From an uncultured Muribaculaceae bacterium (GTDB lineage: Bacteria > Bacteroidota > Bacteroidia > Bacteroidales > Muribaculaceae), in NCBI GenBank assembly GCA_910584665.1, contig CAJUBL010000002.1, forward strand, positions 1 to 64,000: DNA of 64,000 bases, read 5' to 3'. Below are positions 18,957 to 28,287 of the stretch, one piece after another. The translations under genes were made by a program, and so were the position numbers. The first letter of the stretch is position 1, and each line of letters starts with the position of its first letter. The notes beneath the pieces were generated by a model, which was not told the origin of the DNA, did not search any database, and was given only the letters and a program-made list of their open reading frames with translations.

Positions 18957-21900
18957 CCTCCGGACCGGCCCATTGTGAATGGTATTCGCTTGGTGAGACT
19001 CCATACTGGGCCTGAAAACATTTGGTGAAGTGAGAACGTGACTGGAAACCTACGTTCCAGCACACTTCGCCTACCCGTACATCGTCGGCTTTAAGCATCT
19101 GGGCCGCCCGTTCAAGACGTATCTTGCGTATGTACTCGTTGGGCGTGATACTGGCTACCGACCTGAGTTTTGTAAACAGTCCCGTGCGTGAGATTCCTAC
19201 CTCACGTGCCAGTACATCGACAGTGAATTCCGGATCGGCGATACGTTCCTCCACGATGGTCTTTATACGTGTAAAGAACCGTTTGTCGGGACTTTGTTCC
19301 GGCATCATGGTTTCGATGACCGACGGTGTCTCGCGGAACCTGTCTCTCAGAATGGCTCTGTTTAACAGTACCGACCGTATTCGTGCCTCTATAACCTGAG
19401 GCGAAAACGGTTTGATGATATACATGTCTGCGCCGTTATCAAAACCGTCGATCACATCGGTGTTCTCCACTCTGGCTGTGAGCAGCAGTACGGGGATATG
19501 GCTCGTGCGTATGTCTGTTTTCAATATTCTGCAGAATTCCATTCCATCCATCTCGGGCATCATGACATCGCTGATCACCAGATCGGGAATACGGTCATAG
19601 ACGGACTCCAGCGCCTCTCTGGCACGCGAGAATGACCTTACATCATAAGTATCGGACAGCAAGGCGTTAAGAAAGTTAAGCATGTCGTCGTTATCATCGA
19701 CAATTACCACTTGCTTTCTGTTTTTTTCCGGTTCGGTATCTGCGGTATATTGCGGTTCTGTTCCGGTGTCGGAATAGTCCGGGCCATCCTTTTGCTCGAA
19801 GGCCGGGGCGTCGATCCTCTCTTCTGTCTCAACAGGACTGGCATCGGTCGGCTTGAAGAGGACAATAAATTCGGCTCCCTCTCCCACTACGCTGTTCAGT
19901 CTGACTTCGGCATCCATCAGTGCTGAGAAACTCTTTACAAGCAACAGCCCCAGTCCGGTTCCTATATTATCCGTCTGGCGGTTCTCGGCAATCTGATAGA
20001 ATGGCATGAAGATCTTCTCGTTTTCCTCGGGCGGAATACCGTTACCGTTATCTTTGACGGAGATGCGGAAACGTCCGTCGGAATCCTGTGTCAGGGTCAC
20101 TCTAATTTCTGACCGTGTGAATTTGAGAGCGTTTGAAAGCAGGTTGTACACTACATGACGAAACGCTTTGTGGTCGATCAGCGACACGCACGGACTGTCG
20201 GGCATCCGTACGACGACTTCGATATGTTTCATCGAGGCCGAGAGCATTATATCGTCACACATACGCTGTAAGGGGACACGCAGGTCTACAGGCTGTGGCT
20301 CCAGTTTCATTCCTCCGGACTCCAGTTTTCTGAAATCCATAAGGTGGTTCACCATGTTGAGCAGTCTCTGACCGTTGCGTTCCATGATTGCCAGGTGTCT
20401 GCGGCACTCGGACATCGACATCTGTGAGTGCATGATATTCTCCAGCGGTGAGAGTATGAGGGTCAGGGGTGTGCGGATCTCGTGGACAATGTGTGTGAAC
20501 ATCTCGATCCTGCTGCGGTACAGATCCCTGTCTTTTTCATCGGCCAGTTTCCTGATCTTCTCTTTCTGTCTGTTTATGAATCTTCTGTATATGATCTGGA
20601 GGGCAGTTCCGATGGCGATAATATAGAGTATTATCATGAATGGTGACTGCCACCATGGTTGTCTGACTCTGATAGGGAAACTTAGTGATTCTTCGTTCCA
20701 GCCGCCGTTGCCGTCGGATGTACGTACCCTGAAAGTATATTTACCCGGCGGAATGTTGGCGTAGCTGTGGGTATATTCCGGGCTTGCCTCATACCAGTCC
20801 TTATCAAGGCCATCGAGCCGATACAGATAGTCATTCTGGGTCGTATTGATAAAACTCAGTGGCGATACCCTGAAGCTGATCATGTTCTGGTCATAGGCCA
20901 GAACAAGTTCATCGGCATAGGTTATCGACTCTTTGAGCTGCAGTCCGTCCGACCCTATTCCGACCGGTTTGTTAAAAACCTGGAAGTCTGTGAGTATCAC
21001 TTCCGGGTTGTGGTGATAGTGGATTATCTGTCCTGGATAAAATTCGCTGATACCGTCAATACTTCCGAGAAGGATTGATCCGTCGGCACGCTTCAGTCCT
21101 GAGTTGGGAAGGAATACGTTCGATTGCAGCCCCGATTCCTTGTCGAAGCTGCGCATTTCTTTTCTGAGGGGATTATAGCAGTATAATCCCCTCGAAGATG
21201 AGATCCACAGATCGTCACCGTCCGATATTATTTTATTGATGACTCTTATTTCTTTGGGAAGTTTCTCCCGTATGAAAGTCCCGGTATCATAGTCGAACCG
21301 AAGCAGTCCGAATCCGTCTGTGCCGAACCATATGTTCCCGGCCGAATCACATTCGGCTGTCACAATTGCATTGGTAGGTAAGGCTCCTCGGGTTCCGAAT
21401 CCGGTGGCATTCTCGCTGAAACGCTCCCATTTGCCGTCGCGGCGGTCCATACGGTAGATGCCGGCATCGGATGAGCATACCCACAGATAGCCCCTGTGGT
21501 CGTCGGTGATATGGCAGGCATCGGCGGGATGTACCTCAAAGATGCGTTCAAAGTCATCGGTTTCCGGTCTGTAGATATTCAGGCCCTCGGTTGTTCCTAC
21601 CCATATCACGCCGCAGATATCCTTATACAGTGAGTATATGCTTGACGAATAGAGCGATTCGGGAGAATCGCCCTGCATGTGATTCTTAACATCGCCGGTC
21701 TTCAGATCAAGAATATTAAGTCCTCCGTTGTACATGCCTATCATCAGCCGGTTTCCGTCTTCGAGCAGTGCATGGATATTTTTATGTGTGGCACTCTTCA
21801 TAAGAGGGTTCCGGTTGACATGAGTGAACTCGTTGGTGTGTCTGTTCCATTTATAGACACCGTTATCGTCACTGCCTATCCAGAGATTGCCGTCCGTTCC

Positions 21901-23001
21901 CTCTGCAAAAACGCTTATTACCTTGGCCGTGAGACCGGTATTGGCATCACTGTAATGTCTGAAATCGAATTTTCGTGGTGCCACATAACTTACTCCTCCG
22001 AAGTACGAGCCGATCCATAGTGCTCCCTCATGGTCAATGAATATGGAATAAAGATAGTCGTTTGACAGAGTGCCTGAGTCAAGCGGTTTGAACGGGGATG
22101 TGTAATTTCTTGCCTGAAACAGTACTGCTTCTTCAGATCCGATATCATAGCTCGTTATGCCCTGATCGGAGACAAACATAAGTTGTCCCGGATTCCATTC
22201 TGCAATCTGGCGTATCAGGAACAGTTTGATGCCTGATGCTGTCTCGAGTCTTGGAACCATACGGTCCGATTTCTCGTCGTACATATATAATCCGTCGCTT
22301 TTGGTCCCGGCCCAGATGTTGTGGCCACGGTCTTCGAATAACGCGGTACCGGTAATGGTATGTCCGTCATCAGTAGAGACGGATATGAACCGGTCCTGTT
22401 CGGGATTGTAACGGCAGATTCCGGTACGTGTCGCCGCCCATATCTCACCTGATGAGTCCACAAGCACGTCGCTTGTGATATCATCGGGAATCTTTGTCGG
22501 AGCAGGATATTGTGTAAGTCTGCGTGTGGCTTTGTCATAACAGAATATCCCCTCGCCGCCGGTTGCCAGCCATACCCGGCCGTCGGCACCGTGCGACATC
22601 TCGACTACAGGAGATTTGATGCTTATGCCCGACGAGGGGTCGACAGGAAGTTCTATAAACTGTTCCCGGGGCAGATCAAACAATGACAGTCCGCGGTTAC
22701 TGCCTATCCACAGCCGCTGTTGTTCATCTTCGGTGATACAATGTATAACGGCTCCGAGAGTCCTGACGTTTTCGTCACGCCATTCTCTTATGACATATCC
22801 GTCAAAACTATGCAGCCCGTCAATGGTACCGAACCACATTATACCTTTCTTATCCTGATGGATTGAATATACCGCATTGGAAGCAAGACCGTCCGATACC
22901 GTATAATGGCGTACCAGATGTCCTTCCAGAGGGTATGTCGCGGCAATCCCTGTCAGGATACAATAAAAAATATGTAGATACAACACTAAGACGCGTTTCA
23001 T
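18940..23001 (-). CDS. Hybrid two-component system regulator (HTCS) of PUL 1
   Basis: A 1353-residue single-polypeptide regulator. A signal peptide (MKRVLVLYLHIFYCILTGIAATYP) precedes a periplasmic sensor of two seven-bladed Reg_prop propellers (repeats such as DKKGIMWFGTIDGLHSFDG and DHEGALWIGSYFGGVSY) and a Y_Y_Y domain near residues 705-775. One membrane helix follows at about residues 787-806. The histidine kinase has its phosphoacceptor in HIVHEIRTPLT (about residue 840) and ATP-binding motifs NALKF, DNGNGIPPE and GTGLGLLLVKSF. The receiver has its Asp in DLVISDVMMPEMDG (about residue 1142). The AraC-type HTH is at the C-terminus. HTCS proteins bind a glycan fragment directly and activate the neighbouring PUL. 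The likely targets are the two operons with the shared 29-bp box. Confidence 0.95.
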   Translation of the reverse strand: MKRVLVLYLHIFYCILTGIAATYPLEGHLVRHYTVSDGLASNAVYSIHQDKKGIMWFGTIDGLHSFDGYVIREWRDENVRTLGAVIHCITEDEQQRLWIGSNRGLSLFDLPREQFIELPVDPSSGISIKSPVVEMSHGADGRVWLATGGEGIFCYDKATRRLTQYPAPTKIPDDITSDVLVDSSGEIWAATRTGICRYNPEQDRFISVSTDDGHTITGTALFEDRGHNIWAGTKSDGLYMYDEKSDRMVPRLETASGIKLFLIRQIAEWNPGQLMFVSDQGITSYDIGSEEAVLFQARNYTSPFKPLDSGTLSNDYLYSIFIDHEGALWIGSYFGGVSYVAPRKFDFRHYSDANTGLTAKVISVFAEGTDGNLWIGSDDNGVYKWNRHTNEFTHVNRNPLMKSATHKNIHALLEDGNRLMIGMYNGGLNILDLKTGDVKNHMQGDSPESLYSSSIYSLYKDICGVIWVGTTEGLNIYRPETDDFERIFEVHPADACHITDDHRGYLWVCSSDAGIYRMDRRDGKWERFSENATGFGTRGALPTNAIVTAECDSAGNIWFGTDGFGLLRFDYDTGTFIREKLPKEIRVINKIISDGDDLWISSSRGLYCYNPLRKEMRSFDKESGLQSNVFLPNSGLKRADGSILLGSIDGISEFYPGQIIHYHHNPEVILTDFQVFNKPVGIGSDGLQLKESITYADELVLAYDQNMISFRVSPLSFINTTQNDYLYRLDGLDKDWYEASPEYTHSYANIPPGKYTFRVRTSDGNGGWNEESLSFPIRVRQPWWQSPFMIILYIIAIGTALQIIYRRFINRQKEKIRKLADEKDRDLYRSRIEMFTHIVHEIRTPLTLILSPLENIMHSQMSMSECRRHLAIMERNGQRLLNMVNHLMDFRKLESGGMKLEPQPVDLRVPLQRMCDDIMLSASMKHIEVVVRMPDSPCVSLIDHKAFRHVVYNLLSNALKFTRSEIRVTLTQDSDGRFRISVKDNGNGIPPEENEKIFMPFYQIAENRQTDNIGTGLGLLLVKSFSALMDAEVRLNSVVGEGAEFIVLFKPTDASPVETEERIDAPAFEQKDGPDYSDTGTEPQYTADTEPEKNRKQVVIVDDNDDMLNFLNALLSDTYDVRSFSRAREALESVYDRIPDLVISDVMMPEMDGMEFCRILKTDIRTSHIPVLLLTARVENTDVIDGFDNGADMYIIKPFSPQVIEARIRSVLLNRAILRDRFRETPSVIETMMPEQSPDKRFFTRIKTIVEERIADPEFTVDVLAREVGISRTGLFTKLRSVASITPNEYIRKIRLERAAQMLKADDVRVGEVCWNVGFQSRSHFTKCFQAQYGVSPSEYHSQWAGPEATSGS

Positions 23002-23036
23002 GACGGGGTAATGAACCTTACAGCTTTTAGTTTATG

Positions 23037-23044
23037 CAAATATA
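23037..23044 (-). promoter_or_regulatory. -7 element of the HTCS gene
   Basis: TATATTTG on the minus strand, 36 nt upstream of the HTCS start. No clear -33 and no copy of the PUL 1 box, so the regulator appears to be made separately from the loci it controls. Confidence 0.5.
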
Positions 23045-23115
23045 CGGAAAATATTCGATGAAAAGAATAACGAAAGTCATGCGGAGCATGGTTCGCGGTG
23101 GTGAAGCCGATTCTC

Positions 23116-24588
23116 TTATATTCGTGCACAGGCCTTCAGTGATGTGTTCGCCGAAAGTCTTATCTCGGCCGACGATACGGTATTGCCGTTGATATCCAGA
23201 CTTTTTACCGTCGGGTAATGATCTGTACCGACGTCAATCCATGAATAGTCGCCCAGAAACGAGGCTTTCCATGTCAGGTCGAACGATGTGTCGTTAGAGA
23301 TCCCTGTCGATGAATTCCCGGTATGGCTCACACTCATATATCCGTCAAATATGGCGATGTTGCGTATGCCTGACTCTTCATCGGGATTCTTTATGCGGCA
23401 CAGCGTTCCGATACTTTTGTCTGAGAAAGAGGGCTCGAAGCCCATTGCACCGCAGACGCAGGCAGAGATGAGACTGAAAGCAACCTCGGGATATTCAGAT
23501 TTTGACATGGCCGGAAGGTTCGTAAGGTAATCATAGCCTTCGTCACAATATCCGTAGTTGTAGAATATCTCGGGGAAATAGGTCGAATACTGAATGTCCC
23601 ATTCGTTTGAGGAAATGTCTTTGATGGTAAGGCGGATCCTTTCGGCATTATCAGATGCGCCGAACCACAGTATGTATAGTGAACCTTCACTGTTGACGAA
23701 CTTTCCGTCTTGCATCAGGCCGGAGTGATAACGTGATTCGGCGGCGTTCCACCACTGTGATTCAAGTAGTTCGCGGTATCTTACAGCTGTGGTTCGGGCT
23801 TTGTCGTACAGGTTGTTCTTACCTTGCAAAAGCGAGATTCTGGAATATGCGTCATATCCGCTGTAGAGGGCGGCCACAAGATCTACTCCCAGAGAAAGTC
23901 CTGTAAGGTTTTCGTTGTAGGATGGTATCCCGCGGCATATGTGGAATTTGTTGTCCGGATCAAAGTTCACGGGCGAATTCATGTAGGGTGATCGTTTCAT
24001 TATACGGTCGGGAGTGAGGTCCCAGCGTTCCACATAGTCGCTGACTGTGTGGTCATAGAACCCGGTGAACGTGTTGTCCCGGATATAGTCTTTGTCTCCC
24101 GTCCATTCGTACATCTTCAGACAGGTCTGCATCACGTCGGGGTTGGAGGTGAGGTTATACCAGAACTCCCGGTCGTTGAAGTAGTCGGCCGGGACCGGTT
24201 TCCCATACCGGTTTATCTCCCAGTAGCTGCACCAGTCACGCGAGTCGGAGATATTACCTGTGATATGTGACAGCATGTTCTTGTTGTGTCTGGTGAGTCC
24301 CAGAATCTGTGCGCCTGTCGCCTGGTGTGAGACATCCCGCATGCAGAATGCTTCCCTGATAGGCATGCTGGCCATATACCAGCATCCCACCGGATCTATA
24401 TCGGTATAGGAATATGACAGAGCGGTTTTGCGTGCCCACTCATAGGCTTTCTCGAGTTTTTTGTCGGTAGAGCTGAACACCGCTATCTCGTCGGGAGGAA
24501 CATGTCTGGCTGTCACGACTCTGGAATCATTCGTGCAGCCTCCGGCCAGTAGCGTTCCGGCCAATAATATCAACAGGTGTGGCTTCAT
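23116..24588 (-). CDS. Six-hairpin glycosidase-like lipoprotein (PUL 1)
   Basis: A 490-residue predicted lipoprotein with lipobox LLAGGC (Cys near residue 18). The body is helix-rich with alternating aromatic and acidic residues, as in (alpha/alpha)6-barrel glycosidases. Recognisable stretches are PVGCWYMASMPIREAFCMRDVSHQATG near residue 70 and YDEGYDYLTNLPAMSKSEYPEVAFSL in the middle; the Asp in CMRDVSH or a nearby Glu may be catalytic, but I cannot assign a GH family. It starts 12 nt after the preceding six-hairpin gene and is the last gene of the operon that begins at 28047. Its role in PUL 1 is inferred to be periplasmic trimming of imported oligosaccharide. Confidence 0.65.
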   Translation of the reverse strand: MKPHLLILLAGTLLAGGCTNDSRVVTARHVPPDEIAVFSSTDKKLEKAYEWARKTALSYSYTDIDPVGCWYMASMPIREAFCMRDVSHQATGAQILGLTRHNKNMLSHITGNISDSRDWCSYWEINRYGKPVPADYFNDREFWYNLTSNPDVMQTCLKMYEWTGDKDYIRDNTFTGFYDHTVSDYVERWDLTPDRIMKRSPYMNSPVNFDPDNKFHICRGIPSYNENLTGLSLGVDLVAALYSGYDAYSRISLLQGKNNLYDKARTTAVRYRELLESQWWNAAESRYHSGLMQDGKFVNSEGSLYILWFGASDNAERIRLTIKDISSNEWDIQYSTYFPEIFYNYGYCDEGYDYLTNLPAMSKSEYPEVAFSLISACVCGAMGFEPSFSDKSIGTLCRIKNPDEESGIRNIAIFDGYMSVSHTGNSSTGISNDTSFDLTWKASFLGDYSWIDVGTDHYPTVKSLDINGNTVSSAEIRLSANTSLKACARI

Positions 24589-24600
24589 GATACATGTGTG

Positions 24601-26610
24601 CTATATTTTTATTGCGATAGGCTTGCCGTCCTTAACCGTGTAAGCCGAAAGTTTTCCGTTGCCCGATACTGATACTTTCAGTTTCCCGGGCGAAATTCGT
24701 TCAACGGTGATATCTATTTCGGTGCCGAACGCTTTCATATGCCTGAGATTCATATGATCCCAGCCGGCAGGCAGACGCGGACACAGGGTGAAACTCCTCA
24801 GGCCGGTAGGGCGTATCCCGAACAGGCCCTCGGTGATTATACGGCCGTAAAGACCGCTCTCTGCCGAGAGGTGTCTCTGCTCGCCTTCGGGCCACGCTTC
24901 GATGGCATAGGGGACGTGTTCGCCAAGCAGGCGGGTCGCAGAGTAGCTTCTGAGATATGCTGTCGCTTTCTCTGTTGCTCCTACAGCATATACGCCACGC
25001 AGGGCGTAGAGAGTGGAACGGTCCCAGAAAGTCTTGTCTCCGGCTTCTGTGAGCAGTCCGTTATCGGTCCACAGACGTGGCGAGAAGAGGGCGTCGATGG
25101 TCCCCTGTGCACGTTCGTCGATACCCATTGTCAGGGGAATGCATATCCATGATCTGAGTACGTCGTTTCCTTTGTAATAGGCATAGGTGTCGAATCCCTC
25201 GACCTCACTGGCGAAGTACCGGTTAACATTGCGGCGCAGTTCCTGTGCCTCCCTGCGGTAGCGTGCGGCTCCGGGCTGCCCTATCTCTTTGGCAAGGTAT
25301 GAGGCCGATACCAGAGCGTCATAGTATAGCGATGATGTGCACAGATTGGCGTCACCGGCCGGGAAACGTCCCTCCAGCTCGTCGCTGTCCGATGTCACGA
25401 CTCCGTCGCTGTTCAGTTTCCGTTTACAGTATTCCAGACACCACGAGATGAGGGGCCACAGTTCCTCAGCTTCATTGCGGTCACCCTTTGCAAGGGCATA
25501 TCTTGTAGCTCCGTGCGCTATCATGGCGCAGTCTCCGCGGTCACCTGCTCCGTCCCATATGTCATCACCTTCGGCAATGATCGAACTTGGTATGGTTTTG
25601 TATTCGTCGTTCATGAATCTGGCGAAATGGCGGAATGAGTTCAATGCCGATTCGTTGCCGTATTCATATCCTGTAAAAGGGAAAAACGGATTTATGTATT
25701 CGGCCTGGTCGTTGGCCCAGATGGCGGCGTAGTATGATTCGCCGCCGGGACCGTGCATCGGGCCGCTTTTGGTCGCGAAAATACTTTCACAGGCGCGCAC
25801 TTTGGCAAAGTCCATCATTTTGTTTATCACAGGATCCGGTGTCTCGAGCACGAGGTTCCCCATGAGGCTGTCGACGAGTCTGGCTCTTTTGTCGTATTCG
25901 ATGTCGGCGTCGGCTGTCACGGCTGTCTCGTCTGGAGCTGTGGCTGTGATCTGGGCAGAGAAAGCGAGAGTGTCGCCGGGACGGAGTTCATAGGCACCTG
26001 ATCCGGTGACCGTGCCCTGTATTGTATATGATCCGGTAACCCCCTTGGCAGGGTCGGTGGCTGAGATGAAGCCTCCCCCTGGAATCTCGACCGTCATGGG
26101 CTTCGAATCAGTGTTTGTTATGAGATATTTTTCTATGAGCGCGGGCAGTTCTGTCGACGGGTGATATATGCGTTTCAACAGCCCCTTGCCATATCTGCCG
26201 TTGTTGAATTCGCTCTCTACTTCGAGCGCGCTCCTGATCATGATTTTCCGGACTTTCTCGTTTCTGACGGCGCGGCCGTTGACGGTCACGGCGTCAAGCG
26301 GATTCCACGCCAGACGGCGCATAAGGCTGGCATGGGTGTTGTTAGGTATCGTGCGGAGCATTGGCCAGATTATACTTTTCTCCATACGGAATGATCCGTC
26401 CTGTTCCACTCCATAGCGTAATACGGTGGATATACGTTTGCCGGACATCTCGATGTGGTCACTGTGATTGTCCCCTTCTGACACATTCCATATTATACCC
26501 CCGTCCGGATCGAGATTCCAGTACTGCCTGGCCGACATGTGGCCTGCGGTTGATATCATGGCCATGGTGGCGACGATGAAAGTTGAAAATGTAAGTATTT
26601 TTGATTTCAT
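24601..26610 (-). CDS. Six-hairpin glycosidase-like enzyme (PUL 1)
   Basis: A 669-residue secreted protein with an N-terminal signal (MKSKILTFSTFIVATMAMISTAGHMSA). Residues about 30-250 are a beta-rich domain; the rest is an (alpha/alpha)6-barrel-like catalytic region (AAIWANDQAEYINPFFPFTGYEYG, EGDDIWDGAGDRGDCAMIAHGATRYAL). The tail LSAESGLYGRIITEGLFGIRPTGLRSFTLCPRLPAGW is a typical closing stretch of this superfamily, which includes GH78, GH65 and GH94 relatives. I could not name the family or linkage. It forms a tight pair with the following six-hairpin lipoprotein. A stable hairpin (26632-26678) lies between it and the M60-like gene upstream, which may lower its transcription. Confidence 0.7.
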   Translation of the reverse strand: MKSKILTFSTFIVATMAMISTAGHMSARQYWNLDPDGGIIWNVSEGDNHSDHIEMSGKRISTVLRYGVEQDGSFRMEKSIIWPMLRTIPNNTHASLMRRLAWNPLDAVTVNGRAVRNEKVRKIMIRSALEVESEFNNGRYGKGLLKRIYHPSTELPALIEKYLITNTDSKPMTVEIPGGGFISATDPAKGVTGSYTIQGTVTGSGAYELRPGDTLAFSAQITATAPDETAVTADADIEYDKRARLVDSLMGNLVLETPDPVINKMMDFAKVRACESIFATKSGPMHGPGGESYYAAIWANDQAEYINPFFPFTGYEYGNESALNSFRHFARFMNDEYKTIPSSIIAEGDDIWDGAGDRGDCAMIAHGATRYALAKGDRNEAEELWPLISWCLEYCKRKLNSDGVVTSDSDELEGRFPAGDANLCTSSLYYDALVSASYLAKEIGQPGAARYRREAQELRRNVNRYFASEVEGFDTYAYYKGNDVLRSWICIPLTMGIDERAQGTIDALFSPRLWTDNGLLTEAGDKTFWDRSTLYALRGVYAVGATEKATAYLRSYSATRLLGEHVPYAIEAWPEGEQRHLSAESGLYGRIITEGLFGIRPTGLRSFTLCPRLPAGWDHMNLRHMKAFGTEIDITVERISPGKLKVSVSGNGKLSAYTVKDGKPIAIKI

Positions 26611-26631
26611 AAAACGGGAGACTCTGAAAAT

Positions 26632-26678
26632 ATCCCTCCGGAGAGTACGGATCAGTATCCGGACTTTTCCGGAGGGAT
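26632..26678 (-). terminator. Intra-operon hairpin between M60-like and glycosidase genes
   Basis: A perfect 10-bp outer stem (26632-26641 with 26669-26678) encloses a second stem, CGGAT/ATCCG, with a 4-nt loop. On the minus strand it is followed by ATTTTC, a weak U-rich stretch. It is more likely an attenuator or mRNA-processing/stability element than a full terminator. Confidence 0.55.
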
Positions 26679-26736
26679 GACCTTATAAATAAAACCTAAT
26701 TGGCTCGTTGTATATTGCCTTGCAGGCTTGAAAAAA

Positions 26737-28047
26737 TCATTTCTTTTCGAAACCTTCTCTGATCAGATCGAGTTCCTGCACGGTATATGTTGTCTTTGTG
26801 ACATCCTCGCCGGCCGCATCCGATACGTGTCTCAGGAAAAACAGGAACTTGTCATATCCCGGTGCACGCCAGTCGATATCTTTATCGCCGAGCGAGTAGA
26901 GTTTTCTGAATGCCTTTTCGAATACCTTCCAGCCATACTTGTCCTTGATACGCAGGAGGGTGTAGTGGAGAGCATCGCCTTCCGACGACGGTTCGCCGGC
27001 ACCTATTGTCCGGTCATAGGCTTTCTTGTAGTAGTTGATTATGTCGTACCCTTTGTAGGCTTTGTCCTGAAATACTGTGCCGTTAAGTTTTTCCAGGGCA
27101 TAAGACATTCTGAAATTGGCAAACAGCTCGTCGTTCCAGTTCCACTGGACCGACTTGTTCATGCTGCCGGCGTTGAATACATGTCCTATCTCGTGGGTCA
27201 CTCCGAAACTCCAGTCGTCCTTTTCGTTGAAACTTACAGGGATCGATCCTATTTTGGACTGGCTGTTTATGAGTATGGGGTTGCCGGCGAGAGCCCAGTA
27301 TCCGGGTTCTATACCGGGAGTGGCGAGAATGTTTATGCGGCGTCCTCCATAGGGTTTGTCTCCGACAAGCTTACTGTAACTCTCGTATACTTTGTCAAGC
27401 TGTTTCACCCACGGACCCATCTCTTTTTCGTCAACATCGACTTTCTCGCTGTCGAAGAATACGCGCAGGTGTTTGCCGCTGAATGTTTTCATAGCGCCCT
27501 CGGGGGTAGGGGTGACTCTGACATCGTCCCAGCAGGCGGTGCCCTTGGCTTTGCCGCCGTTGTAGGTGCCCCATGGGAATCCCAGTGCCAGTACTATTTC
27601 GGCGTTTCCCTCACGGTCGCTCACGAAGTCCATGTACACTGTCTGCCAGTCGTTGGTGCCATATATGAATCTGGATGCGTTCCATGCCTGTTCCATCCCT
27701 CCCTGCGGATTGAGATAGAGTACGGCTCCGCGTCCCTCGGCCACAGAATCGGTCTTTACGCGTGCCGATATACGGTAGAGTGTCTCGGGCGACAGTCCGG
27801 TAAGTGTATGTTTTACGCCCTGGGCTGTGCGTGTATCGCTGGTGATACGGATAAAACCGTTACCGGTTCCGTCGGTCAGGTATTCGACTGTTCCGGGTGC
27901 CTCGTCCGACAGCTTTGACCAGTTGTTTTCATATGTGGTCCGGTCATTGAACCTGTCTTCGAATTCTGAAAATTTTGAGATGTTGCGGGCCTGTAGGGTC
28001 AGCACAGAAGCAATGGACACTGCTGTTATGGAGATAGGATATTTCAT
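26737..28047 (-). CDS. M60-like zinc metallopeptidase with N-terminal beta-sandwich (PUL 1)
   Basis: From the chosen Met (MKYPISITAVSIASVL) the protein has 436 residues with a cleavable signal peptide. Residues about 20-165 resemble a carbohydrate-binding jelly-roll (YENNWSKLSDEAPGTVEYLTDGTGNGFIRI ... ACWDDVRVTP). The C-terminal half carries HEIGH at residues 285-289 and a downstream Glu in NWNDELFANF, consistent with the M60/gluzincin zinc site. M60 enzymes cleave mucins and other O-glycoproteins. An upstream in-frame Met at 28101 would lie on the -7 element itself, supporting 28047. It heads the second PUL 1 operon, behind a copy of the 29-bp box. Confidence 0.72.
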   Translation of the reverse strand: MKYPISITAVSIASVLTLQARNISKFSEFEDRFNDRTTYENNWSKLSDEAPGTVEYLTDGTGNGFIRITSDTRTAQGVKHTLTGLSPETLYRISARVKTDSVAEGRGAVLYLNPQGGMEQAWNASRFIYGTNDWQTVYMDFVSDREGNAEIVLALGFPWGTYNGGKAKGTACWDDVRVTPTPEGAMKTFSGKHLRVFFDSEKVDVDEKEMGPWVKQLDKVYESYSKLVGDKPYGGRRINILATPGIEPGYWALAGNPILINSQSKIGSIPVSFNEKDDWSFGVTHEIGHVFNAGSMNKSVQWNWNDELFANFRMSYALEKLNGTVFQDKAYKGYDIINYYKKAYDRTIGAGEPSSEGDALHYTLLRIKDKYGWKVFEKAFRKLYSLGDKDIDWRAPGYDKFLFFLRHVSDAAGEDVTKTTYTVQELDLIREGFEKK

Positions 28048-28100
28048 GGTATTTTGGATATGTGATGATGTCAGAATACTGTTTTTCCGTTTACGGTACA

Positions 28101-28108
28101 CAAAAATA
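28101..28108 (-). promoter_or_regulatory. -7 element of the second PUL 1 operon
   Basis: TATTTTTG on the minus strand, 53 nt upstream of the M60-like start. There is no -33 TTG at the expected place. The conserved box ends exactly 30 nt upstream, matching an activator-dependent promoter. Confidence 0.65.
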
Positions 28109-28138
28109 CCTGTTTTGTTCCCTGCAGTAGTACCGGTT

Positions 28139-28167
28139 AGTACAAAAACGGTTCGATATCATACAGA
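28139..28167 (-). promoter_or_regulatory. Candidate HTCS-binding box, copy 1
   Basis: A 29-nt sequence matching positions 44278-44306 at 26 of 29 positions, including the identical 17-mer gttcgatatcatacaga (plus-strand reading, 28151-28167) and the identical agtacaaaa at 28139-28147. It is 30 nt upstream of a TATTTTTG element, the same as in copy 2, while the spacer sequences differ. Confidence 0.7.
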
Positions 28168-28205
28168 TAGTTTGAAAAACATGGTTTTATGATGTAGGGA
28201 TAAAT

Positions 28206-28271
28206 GATAAGGCGCAGATTTCGCGGATTCTGCTTTCTTAAATATTAATCTGCGTAATCTGCGCCTTTATC
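28206..28271 (-). terminator. Terminator at the end of the SusC1 operon
   Basis: A long imperfect inverted repeat: 28206-28229 (gataaggcgcagatt...) pairs with 28247-28271 (...aatctgcgcctttatc) with a few mismatches. It directly follows the HEAT-DUF1080 gene on the minus strand and precedes the promoter of the next operon. Confidence 0.65.
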
Positions 28272-28287
28272 AGATGGGTGGTTATAT

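Noticed and set aside
26728..27918. A 396-residue plus-strand frame antisense to the M60-like gene
   Set aside because: A shadow of the HEIGH-bearing sense gene, without motifs.
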